A stretch of 64,000 nucleotides of DNA. Source: Apoda limacodes. Lineage: Eukaryota > Arthropoda > Insecta > Lepidoptera > Limacodidae. Where the stretch lies: positions 23,226,722 to 23,290,721 of the forward strand of contig OX291550.1 in assembly GCA_946406115.1 (NCBI GenBank). Direction: 5' to 3'. Under the pieces are notes generated by a model that saw only the letters and a program-made list of their open reading frames with translations, was not told the DNA's origin and searched no databases. A program made the position numbers and the translations under genes. Below, piece after piece: positions 9,721 to 20,251 of the stretch (position 1 is the first letter of the stretch; every line of letters starts with the position of its first letter).

Positions 9721-10120
9721 AATATATTATCTATTTATTCTTTCCTATACTAGCTATTTACTTCCCATCACTTTCTATACATATTTATTTATTATAAATA
9801 ATATTTTTTGTTAATTTAGAAGAAGATAGAATTAAATTCCCATATCCAACCTCCCTGTACTACTCATAATCGCCATATACTAAAAATAAAAACTATTTCC
9901 GTCTTACGAATATTCGACCAGGTCACTTGTCCTGACGCGAGTTAAACATTTTTTACTCATCACAAAAAAAGTGCACAACGCCGCTAAAAAAGAGTTCTCT
10001 TCATAAAAGTCTGCTATTTATTTCTTTTATCTTTTACCTCTTTTAAGTCTGCTATTAGAATAAGAAATTGACGAAGTAAGGAATGATTATAATTCTAGAA
10101 AATATACAAAACTAATAAAG
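9721..10120. other. Intergenic stretch, nothing recognised
   Basis: A+T-rich, no supported feature. It may include the body of the repeat that starts at 9676. Confidence 0.4.
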
Positions 10121-10265
10121 GGAAGATGATTGGCAATTTTAAACATCTTCATTAAAAATTTCATAGAAAGGAAAACAGAAGTAAAAAGAGAAAGAAGGAG
10201 ACCACGGATGAGTTACACGAGCTAAATAAAAGAGAAGGTGGCGGTTATGTCGCACAAGGAGTTTA
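10121..10265 (+). pseudogene. RTE-like retrotransposon, reverse transcriptase C-terminal scrap
   Basis: The + strand reads RERRRPRMSYTS, one stop, then IKEKVAVMSHKEFNKKY. This matches the usual end of one lepidopteran RTE-like protein, an RGRPRxSYxDQIKEKVxVxSYxEVK pattern known from the family. Only about 45 codons remain. Confidence 0.5.
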
Positions 10266-10905
10266 ATAAGAAGTACAGAATCAGTTCTTAAGTGTGTTTC
10301 ATCGACAAGAACCTGTTAAATTGAATAATAATAATTACACTACAAAATATGTTTGAGAAATGATGTAATAAAATTTCAAATCGATATAGAAACGTCAGAG
10401 ATATAATAATTCCTATGCAGGATGTATGACATAAGCCAAAGAGTAAGTAAGTACAATAGAGTCAAGGTTGCTTTTTTTAAATCCAGTAAAAAAATTAAAC
10501 ATTATAATTAAAAATAATGAGCTGAGGTCAACAATATACGTGCAAACAATTAAATGTAACCCCAAAACGATAATAAACCTGTATATGAATGAAGACATGG
10601 ACACTTTAAAGCACTTAGTATGCAAATTATGTTTTGGGTGTTTAGCTTTTATTAATACTGTTATGAAGATCAGTTGAAATAATACTTTTTAATGACCCAT
10701 TTACGGTCGGCTCACACATTACACGAGGCTTAAATGGAATTTTTGATGTACTTATTAAAGTTATTGGGCTCCAAATCATTTTAGAAAAGTAGATTATTAT
10801 TTAATGTTTATTTAATTTACTTTTGACAAATAGGTTTCGTAGTCATGATATTTAGTTTGACTAGTATTTTCACGTAGAACCACACTTATGTGCTTGCAAA
10901 TTTAT
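10266..10905. other. Intergenic stretch, nothing recognised
   Basis: Overlapping short frames on both strands at 10.41-10.68 kb are A+T-rich and match no family I know. No feature is supported. Confidence 0.4.
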
Positions 10906-10909
10906 AAAA

Positions 10910-11197
10910 ATCGGCCAAGTGCGAGTCGGATTCGCGTACGAAGGGTTCCGTACCATTATCTATAAAAATGGTAAAAAATACACGTTTGTTGTATGCGAGC
11001 AACCCCTAAATATTTTTTATATTCTGTTTTTTAGTACTTACTATTATAGCGGCAACAGAAATATATCTTCTGTAAAAATTCCAACTGTCTTACTATCACG
11101 GTTCATGAGATACAGCCTGGTGACAGACGGACGGACGGACAGCGGAGTCTTAGTAATATGGTTCCGCTAATTACCCTTTGGGTACGGAACCTTAAAA
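10910..11197 (+). repeat. GCGAGTCGG-family repeat
   Basis: It starts CGGCCAAGTGCGAGTCGG and has the GGTTCCGTACCATTATC, ACGTTTGTTGTATG, TATAGCGGCAACAGAAATA, CACGGTTCATGAGATAC and GACGGACGGACGGACAGC blocks. It ends TTGGGTACGGAACC then an A-rich tail. It is shorter than the copy at 3.9 kb because one of two ACGTTTGTTGTATG modules is absent. Confidence 0.8.
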
Positions 11198-11228
11198 ATG
11201 TAAAACAATTATTAATCAAATTTCATTT

Positions 11229-11467
11229 CGTCGGCTCAGTGGGGTAATGACCCGAATGCTGATTCGAAATGCTGATTCGAGGGATGTGGGTTGGGTCAAC
11301 AAAAACATTTTTTTTGATTTGTCTTGAGACTGGGTGTTTTCAACATACGCATAACATAAAAAAAAATATAAATATATTTATCCGTTGTTTGGTATCCATA
11401 GTACAAGCTTCGCTTACTTTAGGACGAGACAGCGCTGTGTGTAATGTCTACAAATATTTATTATTAT
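11229..11467 (+). mobile_element. SINE-S copy with head type 2
   Basis: The head reads CGTCGGCTCAGTGGGGTAATGA, an A-box-like start. The body has TTGTCTTGAGACTGGGTGTT, CCGTTGTTTGGTATCCATAG and GCGCTGTGTGTAATGTC and ends in a TATTTATTATTATG tail. The body matches the copies at 17.8 and 37.4 kb, but the head differs from theirs and matches the one at 22.9 kb. Confidence 0.7.
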
Positions 11468-11570
11468 GATATTGCTCATTCATTGTATTAGATTATATGT
11501 AATAATAATTGCAATTACAAATTAAGTTACCTACGCTACTATGAAACTTAACTAATCTAAATTAAATATA

Positions 11571-12080
11571 TTAAAAAAGTCCTTGTCCATGTGGTAATGT
11601 GGCAAGAACAAATGAACCAGCCCTCTTGTCACACGCAGCGGCGCCCAATCGTAGAGTAATTTTTTTTACAAATCGTTTGGCCGAAGAACCCCATGGACCA
11701 AACGTCTCAACAGCAAACGGTACAAACACATAGTCTCTCTGTAATGACCTGTATCGGAGAGGTTTGCTATTTTCTGCACCAAGAGCTACCGACCCAGCCC
11801 GTCTAGATATTACCTGAAGATAAATATTCAAATTACACCATACACCATAGCCATCCCACGCTCTTAAGGGACCAAATTTAAATCATGAGGTTTCTGGCCA
11901 TCATCACGTGTCAATCCATTGGATTCAGGGGTCGTCGGAACGTTAATGCTTGCAAGAGCCTTTCTGATGATGTCGTTGCAAAAACCGTAAAGGTAGAGTT
12001 TTCCTTACGACATGACAGACCATGTAAACCGACATACAATCAGTCAATGCTGGTACCACATGGACTCATATGTGGATGAC
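11571..12080 (-). pseudogene. Retroelement protein C-terminal fragment
   Basis: On the reverse strand, upstream to downstream, I read a YVGLHGLSCRKE stretch, a broken middle, then ISRRAGSVALGAENSKPLRY, YVFVPFAVETFGPWG and SSAKRFVKK, and finally RAGSFVLATLPHGQGLF. The series CHGLSC - GSAAxxAExxK - FVPFAVETxGPWG - GxxRAGSFxxQRxSxAxQRGNAASxxGTLP is a familiar C-terminal region of metazoan reverse-transcriptase proteins. Here the QRxSxAxQRGNA section has been cut out, joining RAGSF almost directly to LATLP. Frameshifts break the upstream half. It is non-functional. Confidence 0.6.
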
Positions 12081-12512
12081 ATACTGATGCTCTGAGACGA
12101 ATAGCTTCTGCTATACTTATCTAACAGTGTGCCAAGGTTTGCGGATGGGATTGCATGAAGCCGGACTCCTTCGTTGAGATGGTTAAAAGAAAAGCTTGGT
12201 CAGAAATGCTGGAACAATTTAAAGCTAAATTTTAGGCAAAATGTTAATCAACCGCAAAACAGACCACAAAATATTGTCCTTAAATAATGTTAAACAGTAA
12301 TAATATTCAGAATAACAAAACTGTGTCTGGATTACGTTGAATTTTAATGTGTTCCCTAGTTCTATTTAAATCCAGTCCAAATTTAAATCAGGTCATTAAA
12401 TTAATTATAAATTCCTCTGGTATCAGTACACACAAACTTTTAGTATCATTAAAACTTATTTGAGAACGTTACGTAAGCCAAATTGTCTAACTATATTTGG
12501 TGATGCTCATTT
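12081..12512. other. Intergenic stretch, nothing recognised
   Basis: Its first part could be more of the retroelement at 11.6-12.1 kb, but no motif supports this. No RNA gene or ORF is seen. Confidence 0.4.
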
Positions 12513-12975
12513 TTAGGGTTCCGTACCCAGAGGGTGCCAACGGAGCCCTATTACCTAGCCTATGCTGTCTGTCTGTCCGACAGTTAGAAGGCTCTATTTT
12601 TTAGACAAAAATAGATAGAAGCCTGATTCCCTATACAAGAAACACATTTTCGTTGTTTTTGCCCTATTGTAAAAACAGTAATACATACAAACTTCAAACT
12701 TGCAGTGAAAAATAGTGTAGACTCTAGAGAATAGCAACAAATAATAAAAACCGGCCTAGTGAGAGACGGGCCTGAGCCATTGCCATTTTAAATTACCAGT
12801 ACAATGCCATCTAGCTTATTATTAGGTACTAAGTCAAGCAACGTCGGGCTTGGTCAGTACGTAGATGGGTGCCTACATAGCGGCATACTGTTTTATTGTT
12901 TTATTTGTAAATAAAGCGTAAATGGTGGCGGAATCCTCGGTGCGCGAGTCCACTCGCACTTGGCCAGTTTTCAAA
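12513..12975 (-). repeat. GCGAGTCGG-family copy carrying a 5S-rRNA-derived segment
   Basis: It starts with the reversed family end (TTTTTAGGGTTCCGTACCC), has CTGTCTGTCTGTCCGACAG, and finishes GCGAGTCCACTCGCACTTGG at 12,937-12,956, so its family orientation is reverse. Between these ends, 12,831-12,873 reads in + orientation as the middle of a 5S rRNA. The overall length is similar to other copies although the interior is different. Confidence 0.65.
12831..12873 (+). repeat. 5S rRNA-derived segment
   Basis: AAGTCAAGCAACGTCGGGC followed by TTGGTCAGTACGTAGATGGGTG matches the central region of eukaryotic 5S rRNA (AAG.TAAGCA..GTCGGGC..GGT.AGTACTTGGATGGG), which includes part of the internal RNA polymerase III promoter. 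The 5S 5' third and 3' end are missing. A second, better-matching piece lies at 41,369-41,422. Confidence 0.65.
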
Positions 12976-14665
12976 GCTATGGCATACCATAGCAACAGCG
13001 TGTTGTTTCCAACATTGTATAAAGAAATATTTCACAATTGAAGCATACAAATAGACACATTTCCACGTATGATAGGCACAAGCACCACACGATGAAAATC
13101 TCAATTTTCTCGGTTTTGTGTCGGTAAAAATTCAAATATTAATTTAAAACTATGAAATTTGCAAATTCCCTTGGTCATATTAATATATATTTTATAAAAT
13201 AAAAATGAAGAGATTATCCCTCTTAGTTTTCCAAACAATTTCAATTGAATCCCAAAAATAGAGTGTCAGATTTAATTAGTCAGATAAAGTAGACAATTGA
13301 AATGGTTTGACAAGAACCCCGAACCTTCAGGGCGACAATACTATGTATCAACCAGCACGCGAGTCATACGATGCGTCTACTCATTTAAGCAATATTTTCA
13401 AAGTAGGTATGTCTACCTACTATCGGCCAACCTACACGGTAGGTACAGATTGCGCTAAACCTAAATGCGCCTCGATTGAAGTTTGGTGCCTAATTGAACG
13501 CAGGTACTGTCGAGTACAGTCAACTAGGACACCTAGGTCTGCAAATGTGAAATAGCCTAGCAATTTTTTATCCTTTGACTTTTTAAACTAGTGTAAAAAC
13601 TGACCATACAGCTAGGCGTTGTTATGATCTACCACAAGAAACCATGAATTAATATGGTGTGAGGTCGTTAGGAGCAGGACTGGTACTCAACATTTAACAT
13701 TGAAGGCCGATGTACAACTCCAAGAAAAAAAACTTGCTCTGAACAGAACTATGGTTATTTGTAATGAGTTGGTTAAGGCTGGATTATTTTAGATTAAAGT
13801 CCGTGGATCGTTATCACATAATTTGGTCATTTGTATTCAAAATTAGTAATTTTTTAGATTGTTACAAGTGGACCGCTCTCTTAACAAATTCTATCTACAA
13901 CCGCTTTTTAGCGAGTATAGTTCCTACCCGGCATTTGTTACTTGATCTCCAACTAAAATTAGAATTGATGTCGAAACTAAATCGTCGTTTGTAGAACTGC
14001 TGTGAAATATGTAGGTACTTATTAACTTCATTTTCTCCTATTAGATTCATTGCGATGAATAAATAAAGATTCGTGTGCTAATGGACAAGGAATTCTTTCA
14101 GCCTGAAATTAAACAATTTTTAATTTTTTTTCTATGCCAAAAATTGCAAATTGAGCTTTTTTGCCGAGATTTCAATCGTACATTGGCAAAATTTTTTTGT
14201 GTAATCTTTATTGCTATAGAGTATGACTAGCAGTCATATATTTTTTTAAATTTTTAAATAAGAAAGTCCAAAAAAAGCGAGCTAATTTTAAAAGATAAAA
14301 AAGGAGCAGTTCGATTGTGCATTTCTTATTGTATTCTTACAATTTGGTACAATACAGTACTTTTAAAGTGATTTTTAATCTCTTATTACGGTTTATATAC
14401 GCTTGGGTCTGTTCATTCAGCCACCGGAAGTGATTGTCCCTCTAAGCTTACATCCGTAACAAAGCCAAAATCTAAAGATTTTTACACGACATAGCTTGGA
14501 ATTATCTTAATGAGCTTGGCAAGGCATCCTTTGATGACACAGTCCTGAAAAATGAAAAGACATGAATGGTCTAACAAATTTTGAAAAGGTTAAAAAATAG
14601 TACACAATTTGGTTGGTATATAGGTTGACGTCGACACAGCAGACGCGGCAAGAAACATCTTATTT
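12976..14665. other. Intergenic stretch with no recognised gene
   Basis: Open frames at 12.90-13.10, 13.31-13.55 and 13.76-13.99 kb show no family motif, and the first overlaps the repeat at 12.5-13.0 kb. From 13.76 to 14.6 kb the + strand may hold old coding debris (many near-open stretches), but I cannot identify it. Confidence 0.35.
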
Positions 14666-14667
14666 GG

Positions 14668-15830
14668 TTCCTTTTTTTTTTTACGGTCCGCCTGATTTCA
14701 AGCGGTCACCGTAGTCTATGGACGCTTGCAACACCAGGGGTATCACTTGCGCGTCGCCAACCCTTCATAAATCTAATAACTTCTTTCTTGAAGAACTCCA
14801 TACTGTAGTCCTTGCAGAAAACCTTGGCAGGGAGCTCATTCCACAACTTAAGCGATCGCGGGAGGAAGTTTCTCTGAAACCGCACTGTACGCGACCATTT
14901 AGGTTCTAAAGTGTGAGAATGAATTCCCTGCCGATGGCGAGCGGTGCGATGGTAGAAAGTAGCCGTGGGCATCATTTCGAACGATTCCTCAGAACACAAC
15001 CCATTGTACAAGCGGTAGAACACACACAGGGAGGCAAAGTTGAACCGAGTCAAAAGGGCCAAGCTGGTATCCGGGTGCACCTGCCCAGAGATGGCAGCAG
15101 TACTCCATATGGGGCCAAACTTGCGACTTGTAAAGTAACAACCTTTGACCCGACGTGAAGTACTGCTTCGCTCTGTTGAGTACACCAAGTTTTTTGGACG
15201 CCCGCTTCACCTTATCTTGTAAATGATCTCGGAACTGAACATCGCTGGAGATGTCGACACCAAGGATCCCAATGCTCTTGGAGATGGAGAGGGGAGTGTT
15301 CTAGAATTGTGGGACCACAGTGAATAGAGTTTGCTTAGCGGTGAACGCGCACCCTTGTGTCTTTGTAGGGTTGAATCGGACCAAGTTTACCCATCCCCAG
15401 TCAGAGACCTGGGACAGTGTGGTCTCGATTTGAGACACAAGATCTCCGCGGTTTTCCTCCACAACGGAACGAGGGATGTTTGCACGACCCGTGTAAAAAG
15501 CGTCTCCAGTACTGACATCTGCATAGCAATGTATGTTGTTGATGTCCAACATGTCATTGATTGCAGTAGAAACAGCGTAGGAGACAGCACAGAGACTTGC
15601 AGGACACCAGCATTAATGTCCATGCTATCAGAGCAACTACCGTCAACTACGGTTCGTATGCGTCTGCCGGACAAAAGCTAGCCACCCATTTGCACAAACC
15701 CTCGGGCACTCCGTAAGATGGCAACTTCGATAGAAGACCCCGGTGCCAGACCCGATCGAACGCCTAGAGTCAAGCAGATAGAGTTCTTGACCTGCCTTCG
15801 CCTTCATTTAATAAGATGCCATTGTCAAAA
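14668..15830 (-). mobile_element. LINE-A: 5'-truncated non-LTR retrotransposon
   Basis: The reverse strand carries about 1.1 kb of a non-LTR retrotransposon, from RT motif A to the 3' tail. The tail ends GCGGACCGT then a run of A residues at 14,670-14,681, as expected for target-primed insertion. The same tail occurs alone at 1.4, 16.8, 19.3, 20.9, 32.4, 50.3, 56.6 and 62.5 kb. The element begins abruptly near 15,830 with no endonuclease domain, so it is 5'-truncated. Confidence 0.75.
14706..15790 (-). pseudogene. Broken reverse transcriptase of LINE-A
   Basis: Motifs follow in order on the reverse strand through several frameshifts: AFDRVWHRGLLSKLPSYGVP at about 15.75 kb (motif A with its catalytic aspartate), SGRRIRTVVDGSCS, INAGVLQVSVLSPTLFLL (motif B, normally GVLQGSVLSPTLFLL), then YADVSTGD at about 15.52 kb where YADDST is expected. 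LGVDISSDVQFRDH, RASKKLGVLNRAKQYF and HMEYCCHLWAGAP come next, and the C-terminal NFLPRSLKLWNELPAKVF to FFKKEVIRFMKG. The architecture is that of Jockey/CR1-like lepidopteran LINEs. The second catalytic aspartate is replaced by valine and the frame is broken, so it is inactive. Confidence 0.75.
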
Positions 15831-16216
15831 AAAGCAGGGGAAAAGTCGTGTTACGTTATTAGCGGTTATTACATAAAAAGTAACCAGAAAGATTCTTCCA
15901 AAGTTGCTCCCGACCGATTGTGATAGTTAGTAAGTAACCCTGATAATTATTCCCGATATTAACCTCTACTTTTTTGTCTTTATTGATTCTATTCTAAATT
16001 TCTAAATCTGGAATACGCTATAGTCCAAAAAAACTGTTGAGAAATGGGTTAATTTCAAACAACCAGTGGGTACCATTACATTGACACTGTTTGTATTTTA
16101 CGCTGTCCAGGCACATTGCCAAACGGTTGTTCCAGAACAGTGTCAAAGCAAAGGTGTCTTTGCGTAATGAATGGCTTCATAATATACATACTCAAATAAA
16201 ATGGATATCATTTTTC
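15831..16216. other. Intergenic stretch, nothing recognised
   Basis: No ORF, RNA gene or known repeat end is visible. Confidence 0.4.
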
Positions 16217-16217
16217 T

Positions 16218-16584
16218 GTTTTTAGGGCTAGGATAAAAAAGGAAGATACTATTACTAAGACGCCGCTGTCCGTCCATCCGTCCGTCTGTCACCAGGCTGT
16301 ATCTCATGAGATTTTCATAAAAGACGTATTTATGTTGACGCTATAACAAAAAATACTAAAAACAGAATAAAATAAATATTTAAGGGAGCTGCCATACAAC
16401 AAACTTTAGAGGCAACAGGTAGACGCTTGAAATATTTTAGTTATATATTCACACAATAAATAATTAAATGAAAATACAACAAATATTTATGGGTGGCCTC
16501 CATACAACAAACGTGATTTTTGTGCCGTTTTTAAAGACAATAGTACGGAACCCTTTATACGCGAGTCCGACTCGCACTTAGACG
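16218..16584 (-). repeat. GCGAGTCGG-family repeat, reverse copy
   Basis: It contains CTGTCCGTCCATCCGTCCG, CACCAGGCTGTATCTCATGA, ACGGAACCCTTTATACGCG and GAGTCCGACTCGCACTT in the order expected for a reversed family member. Confidence 0.75.
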
Positions 16585-16829
16585 TTTTTTTTTTTATTTG
16601 TAATTATTCATAATGAAATTAAATTTATAAGACCTGTGGCTTCTTTCATATCGTAATCGGTAGTGATCCATGACCCTATGGTAGCTTATCATTTGCAATC
16701 TGTATTATCAGATAGCTTAGAAAGCTTTTTTCGCTAGCGGTAAGACTAATTTACACTTCCCAGCTACTCAAGTAATCGAAATAATTCCATACACCCTTCA
16801 ACCCTAAGGATCTTTTCTCCGGTTTTTTT
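16585..16829. other. Intergenic stretch, nothing recognised
   Basis: No supported feature. Confidence 0.4.
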
Positions 16830-17075
16830 TTGTCTCGATAATGAGATGCTGTTACCGCAACCTGTGGACGCTTGCATCACACCGGGATCATTACTCACGA
16901 GTTGCCGACCTTTTCAAAATCTAATCACATCTTTTTTAAATAACCCCATATTGAAATACCTAAAGAAAGGTTTGGCAGAGAGCTTGGCTCATTCCATAAC
17001 ATAAGCGTTCATGGGAGGAAGTTCCTCTGTAACCGCACTATACGTGACCACTTCGGTTCCAAAGTATGAGGAAAG
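16830..17075 (-). repeat. LINE-A 3' end, truncated copy
   Basis: It carries CCTGTGGACGCTTGCATCAC, a GTTGCCGACCTTTTC block and GGGAGGAAGTTCCTCTG followed by AACCGCAC, corresponding to the tail and C-terminal RT codons of LINE-A on the reverse strand. The codons are strongly diverged. Confidence 0.65.
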
Positions 17076-17214
17076 ATAATTGATTGATTGATTTCTCAAA
17101 AGGTAAAAAAAAAATACGCACATGGTTAAAAAAAATCTATTAAATGAAAGAAACAGAACGAAAAGATATAATTTTTTCTCGAACTCAAAAGTAAAAATTG
17201 TTGACTTATATTTT

Positions 17215-17625
17215 TAACTAGATAGCCCGGGAGACATTGTCCTTTCCTAAAAGTTGATACGCTGTAGTGCTTTCCATTACAACAAAGGGGTAGCTTTTAC
17301 CCACGGCTCCACACGCGCGCAATCCGGACATGTTTCTGTTGATAAACTAACTTATACTGTCATCTGTTAGAAATGTATAGAATTCTTAACCAGCACACGC
17401 CATGTCAAGCAACCTGTCTGTATGATTTTTCCGAAAACTTAAAAAAAAAAATTAACAAATTAACACAAAACAATAGTTAACTATACGTATATTATTATCC
17501 TCTTAAATCACTCTCTCGATGAAAACCGCTTAAAATCCGTTTCGTAGTTTTTAAGATCTGAGCGTACATCGCTACAGACGGCGGGAAGCGACTTTGTTTT
17601 ATAACATGTATTGTCAATAACAAAT
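17215..17625 (+). repeat. Dispersed LINE-tail-like repeat
   Basis: It contains TAGCCCGGGAGACATTGTCC, then GGGGTAGCTTTTACCCACGG, and later AAAACCGCTTAAAATCCG, CGTAGTTTTTAAGATCTGAG and CGGGAAGCGACTTTGTTTTA. The last blocks are common 3'-end signatures of lepidopteran retroelements. No coding remains. Confidence 0.45.
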
Positions 17626-17786
17626 CATACCCTATATTTAAATTATTAATTTTCCCACAGAAAATTTGATTTTCCGATATTCTTACCTTTAAATTAGGCT
17701 AGTAAGCGTACCTTTGCAGTAAATAGTAGAGAGTTTGACCGCTCATAAGTTTTCTTGCTAGGTACCTACGGTACCGGTAGGTACGG

Positions 17787-17942
17787 CGACTCCCTAGCAG
17801 CCTAGTTAGTAGTGTGACGGCTGCTCTGCAGAGAATATGGGTTCGATTCCCGCACTGGACAAACATGTATGTAATAAACATTTGTGTTTGTCTTGAGTCT
17901 GGGTGTATTTATGTATGACATGTTTGTATTTACAAAAACAAT

Positions 17943-17988
<46 letters not shown>

Positions 17989-18075
17989 AACCGTTGTCTG
18001 GTATCCATAACACAAGCTTTGCTTTCTTTAGGGCCAGACGGCGCTGTGTGTAATGTCCAAAAATACTTATACTTT
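17787..18075 (+). mobile_element. SINE-S copy with head type 1 and an AT microsatellite
   Basis: The head has an A-box-like AGCCTAGTTAGTAGTGTG and a B box GGTTCGATTCCCGCACT. The body reads TTTGTCTTGAGTCTGGGTG, CCGTTGTCTGGTATCCATAA and GGCGCTGTGTGTAATGTCC. About 40 bp of AT dinucleotide (17,944-17,984) lies inside the body where other copies have only a short T/A run. The short frames around it are shadows. Confidence 0.8.
17944..17984. repeat. (AT)n microsatellite
   Basis: About 20 uninterrupted AT dinucleotides inside the SINE body, probably grown from the A/T-rich linker of the SINE. Confidence 0.95.
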
Positions 18076-18757
18076 TTTTGATACTAGGAAAAATCGGCTT
18101 ATTATTTTCAAATTATCGAAATAAATTTCATAATATCCAATATTACTATGCAATTGTTTCATAATTGGCGTGGGCTAAGCTCATAGAGCTTTTTAACTTA
18201 ATGAATGACTACGCTCATGCTATAATTAACTAGTGACTTTTAATTATCTGATAAATATCACGTGTGTCATATCACCATAATGTATTACAAGTCTAATTAA
18301 AGTTACTGATGCCGTACGCGACAGTCACATACATTTAATTTTTTAGGTTACTTCTGTTGATTGATACACTTTACCTAACACGTTGCACCCTGTAATATTC
18401 ATATATGTATATATATATAATAGTATAGGTCTTTATTTGCATAGAATAGGGGTTATATAAATGATATTACATAATTCTTAGTCCGTACATATTCAACCAT
18501 TTTAGATGGTGTGCAAAATTCTCTTAGAAACAATTCCTTAAAATTACAAATTAACATTACAAAACGTGAAGAAAACACAATTTACAATTTTTTGACAAAG
18601 TTCAAAATATTTAAATAGATAAATAAAATAAACATATAAGCAAAATACTTTACTTTCAAAATAGAAAAAGTTATGCTACTTAAAACTTAAATATTATGGT
18701 AAAGTATTATGAAAACTATGTCAATATACATATATTATTAATACCTAATTTTGCTAA
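18076..18757. other. Intergenic stretch, nothing recognised
   Basis: A+T-rich with a short TATATG run near 18.4 kb. No gene. Confidence 0.4.
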
Positions 18758-18758
18758 T

Positions 18759-19037
18759 ATAATAATTTTTTTATTTCTTTATTTTGTTTGACATTTTTAA
18801 TATCAATTAATCTTATGTTATTTGCCTCTTGTAAAATTTTAATTAAATATTAAAATTTTATTTAAATATTAAAATAATACCAGAGGCAAATGACATAAGA
18901 TTAATAGATATTAAAAATGTCAAACAAAATAAAGTAAAGTAAGAAAAATAAAACGTTAAAATATTACCAGAGGCAAATAACATAAGATTAATTGATATAA
19001 AAAATGTCAACCAAATAAAGTAATAAAAAAAATTATT
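18759..19037. repeat. Inverted repeat with a tandem second arm (three units)
   Basis: The unit is about 80 bp and contains GAGGCAAATAACATAAGATT, then AATGTCAA and AAATAAAGTAA. It occurs once in reverse (18,759-18,842) and twice in forward orientation (18,871-18,945 and 18,956-19,037). The reverse copy pairs better with the distal forward unit (AATCAATTAATC, AATAATTTTTTTA), so the nearer one is probably a later duplication. No coding. Confidence 0.8.
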
Positions 19038-19071
19038 ATCATTATATAAAAAATCGAAAGTTGTATTAGAA

Positions 19072-19326
19072 AATACGTGGTATGTGGAGGTCTTTAAAAG
19101 AATTGGCTGGAAACGTGGTAGGTAAGGGATCTTTTAAAAAGTTAACTAGAATCGTGGTAGGTGGAGGTCATTAAAATAGTTGTCTAGGATCGTGGTAGAT
19201 GATCTTTATAATAATTAACTAGGGTTGTGGTAGTGAGAAGTCTGTAAAATAGTTGACTAGGATCGTGGTATCATGATAGGTGGAAATCTTTTTAATAGTT
19301 AATTAGTATCGTGGTAGGTGGACCCT
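19072..19326. repeat. Minisatellite, about 38-bp unit
   Basis: Around six imperfect units of ATCGTGGTAGGTGGAGGTC plus TTTAAAATAGTTGACTAGG. Length varies by small deletions, for example a unit near 19,200 that has lost the GGTGG part. Confidence 0.8.
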
Positions 19327-19334
19327 AAATTGTC

Positions 19335-19600
19335 ACATACAGACAAAGAGAAACTTTCTCCCGCCAACGCTTAGGTAGTGGAATGAGCTCCCTGCCAAGG
19401 TTTTCTCTACTGCAGTATGGGATTATTCACGTAAGAAGTTATTAGATTTTTGAAGGGTCGGCAACACGCGAGTGATGCACCAGGTATTGCAAGCGTACAT
19501 AGGCTTGTATCTCCTTGATGGCCATTAAAAGGTGCGGCTATAATTTTATTTACACCATTAAAATGGCAAATAAGCTTTGGGCCATCTGGTGCTAAGCGGT
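19335..19600 (+). repeat. LINE-A 3' end, truncated copy
   Basis: It begins in the C-terminal RT codons (AACTTTCTCCCGCCAACGC, then GTGGAATGAGCTCCCTGCC) and passes into GGCAACACGCGAGTGATGC and TTGCAAGCGTACATAGGC, the family tail. The - strand frame at 19,407-19,613 is a shadow. Confidence 0.7.
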
Positions 19601-20250
19601 CGGTGCATAACAAATTGGCTAAGTAACAAGTGGCTAAACATCTAACGCCTAACGTTTCAATCTGTTAGATTAGGATATACCCACATGAATGTGAGTTCAG
19701 TGTCCTTTAAGGCTTAGAGTCCAAAGCCCTTAAGTCTATGTCGAATAACTAGAAAAGAAGACGTTTACCATATGATTAATTCCAATAAATTTATTTGCCC
19801 ATCTGTGACATACAGACACACATAGGCAATTTTGGTACAAAACGAACATTTGAATGATACCTACAATAATTATTAATGAAATAAAAATAATTATTGCTAG
19901 TTTAAGGTCTGCTTTTTACGCATACTCTATTTTTCTCCAATAAAACTTATTTTTTTGCAAACAGTTCCTTGAATCGGAAAATGGTTTTCGCACACACACT
20001 AATTTTTCAAACGACCTATCTAACGATGCCCCACACCATGGGATAGATGAGAAAAATAATATCCCCATTCTGCTTCTCCACCACGTAAAGTGGTACTAAG
20101 ATTTCTAAAAAGATTTTACTTCAAGATTTTATCGACGTTATTTAAATTTACTACTATGCCAAATCCCAATTAAGTACTGAGAGTAACTGAACTAAGCCGC
20201 GAGCAAAAGGACGGACATGGCGAAATTATAAGAGTTTCCTGTTGATTCAT
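19601..20250. other. Intergenic stretch, nothing recognised
   Basis: No supported ORF or RNA gene. Confidence 0.4.
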
Positions 20251-20251
20251 C

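Noticed and set aside
12831..12873. Functional 5S rRNA gene
   Set aside because: Only the central part of 5S is present and it lies within another repeat.
14718..15158. Forward frames of 63 and 81 codons, and 15331-15681 with 116 codons
   Set aside because: All are shadows of the reverse-strand LINE-A reverse transcriptase.
17802..18081. Tyr/Ile-repeat frames on both strands
   Set aside because: They are produced by the AT microsatellite inside a SINE.
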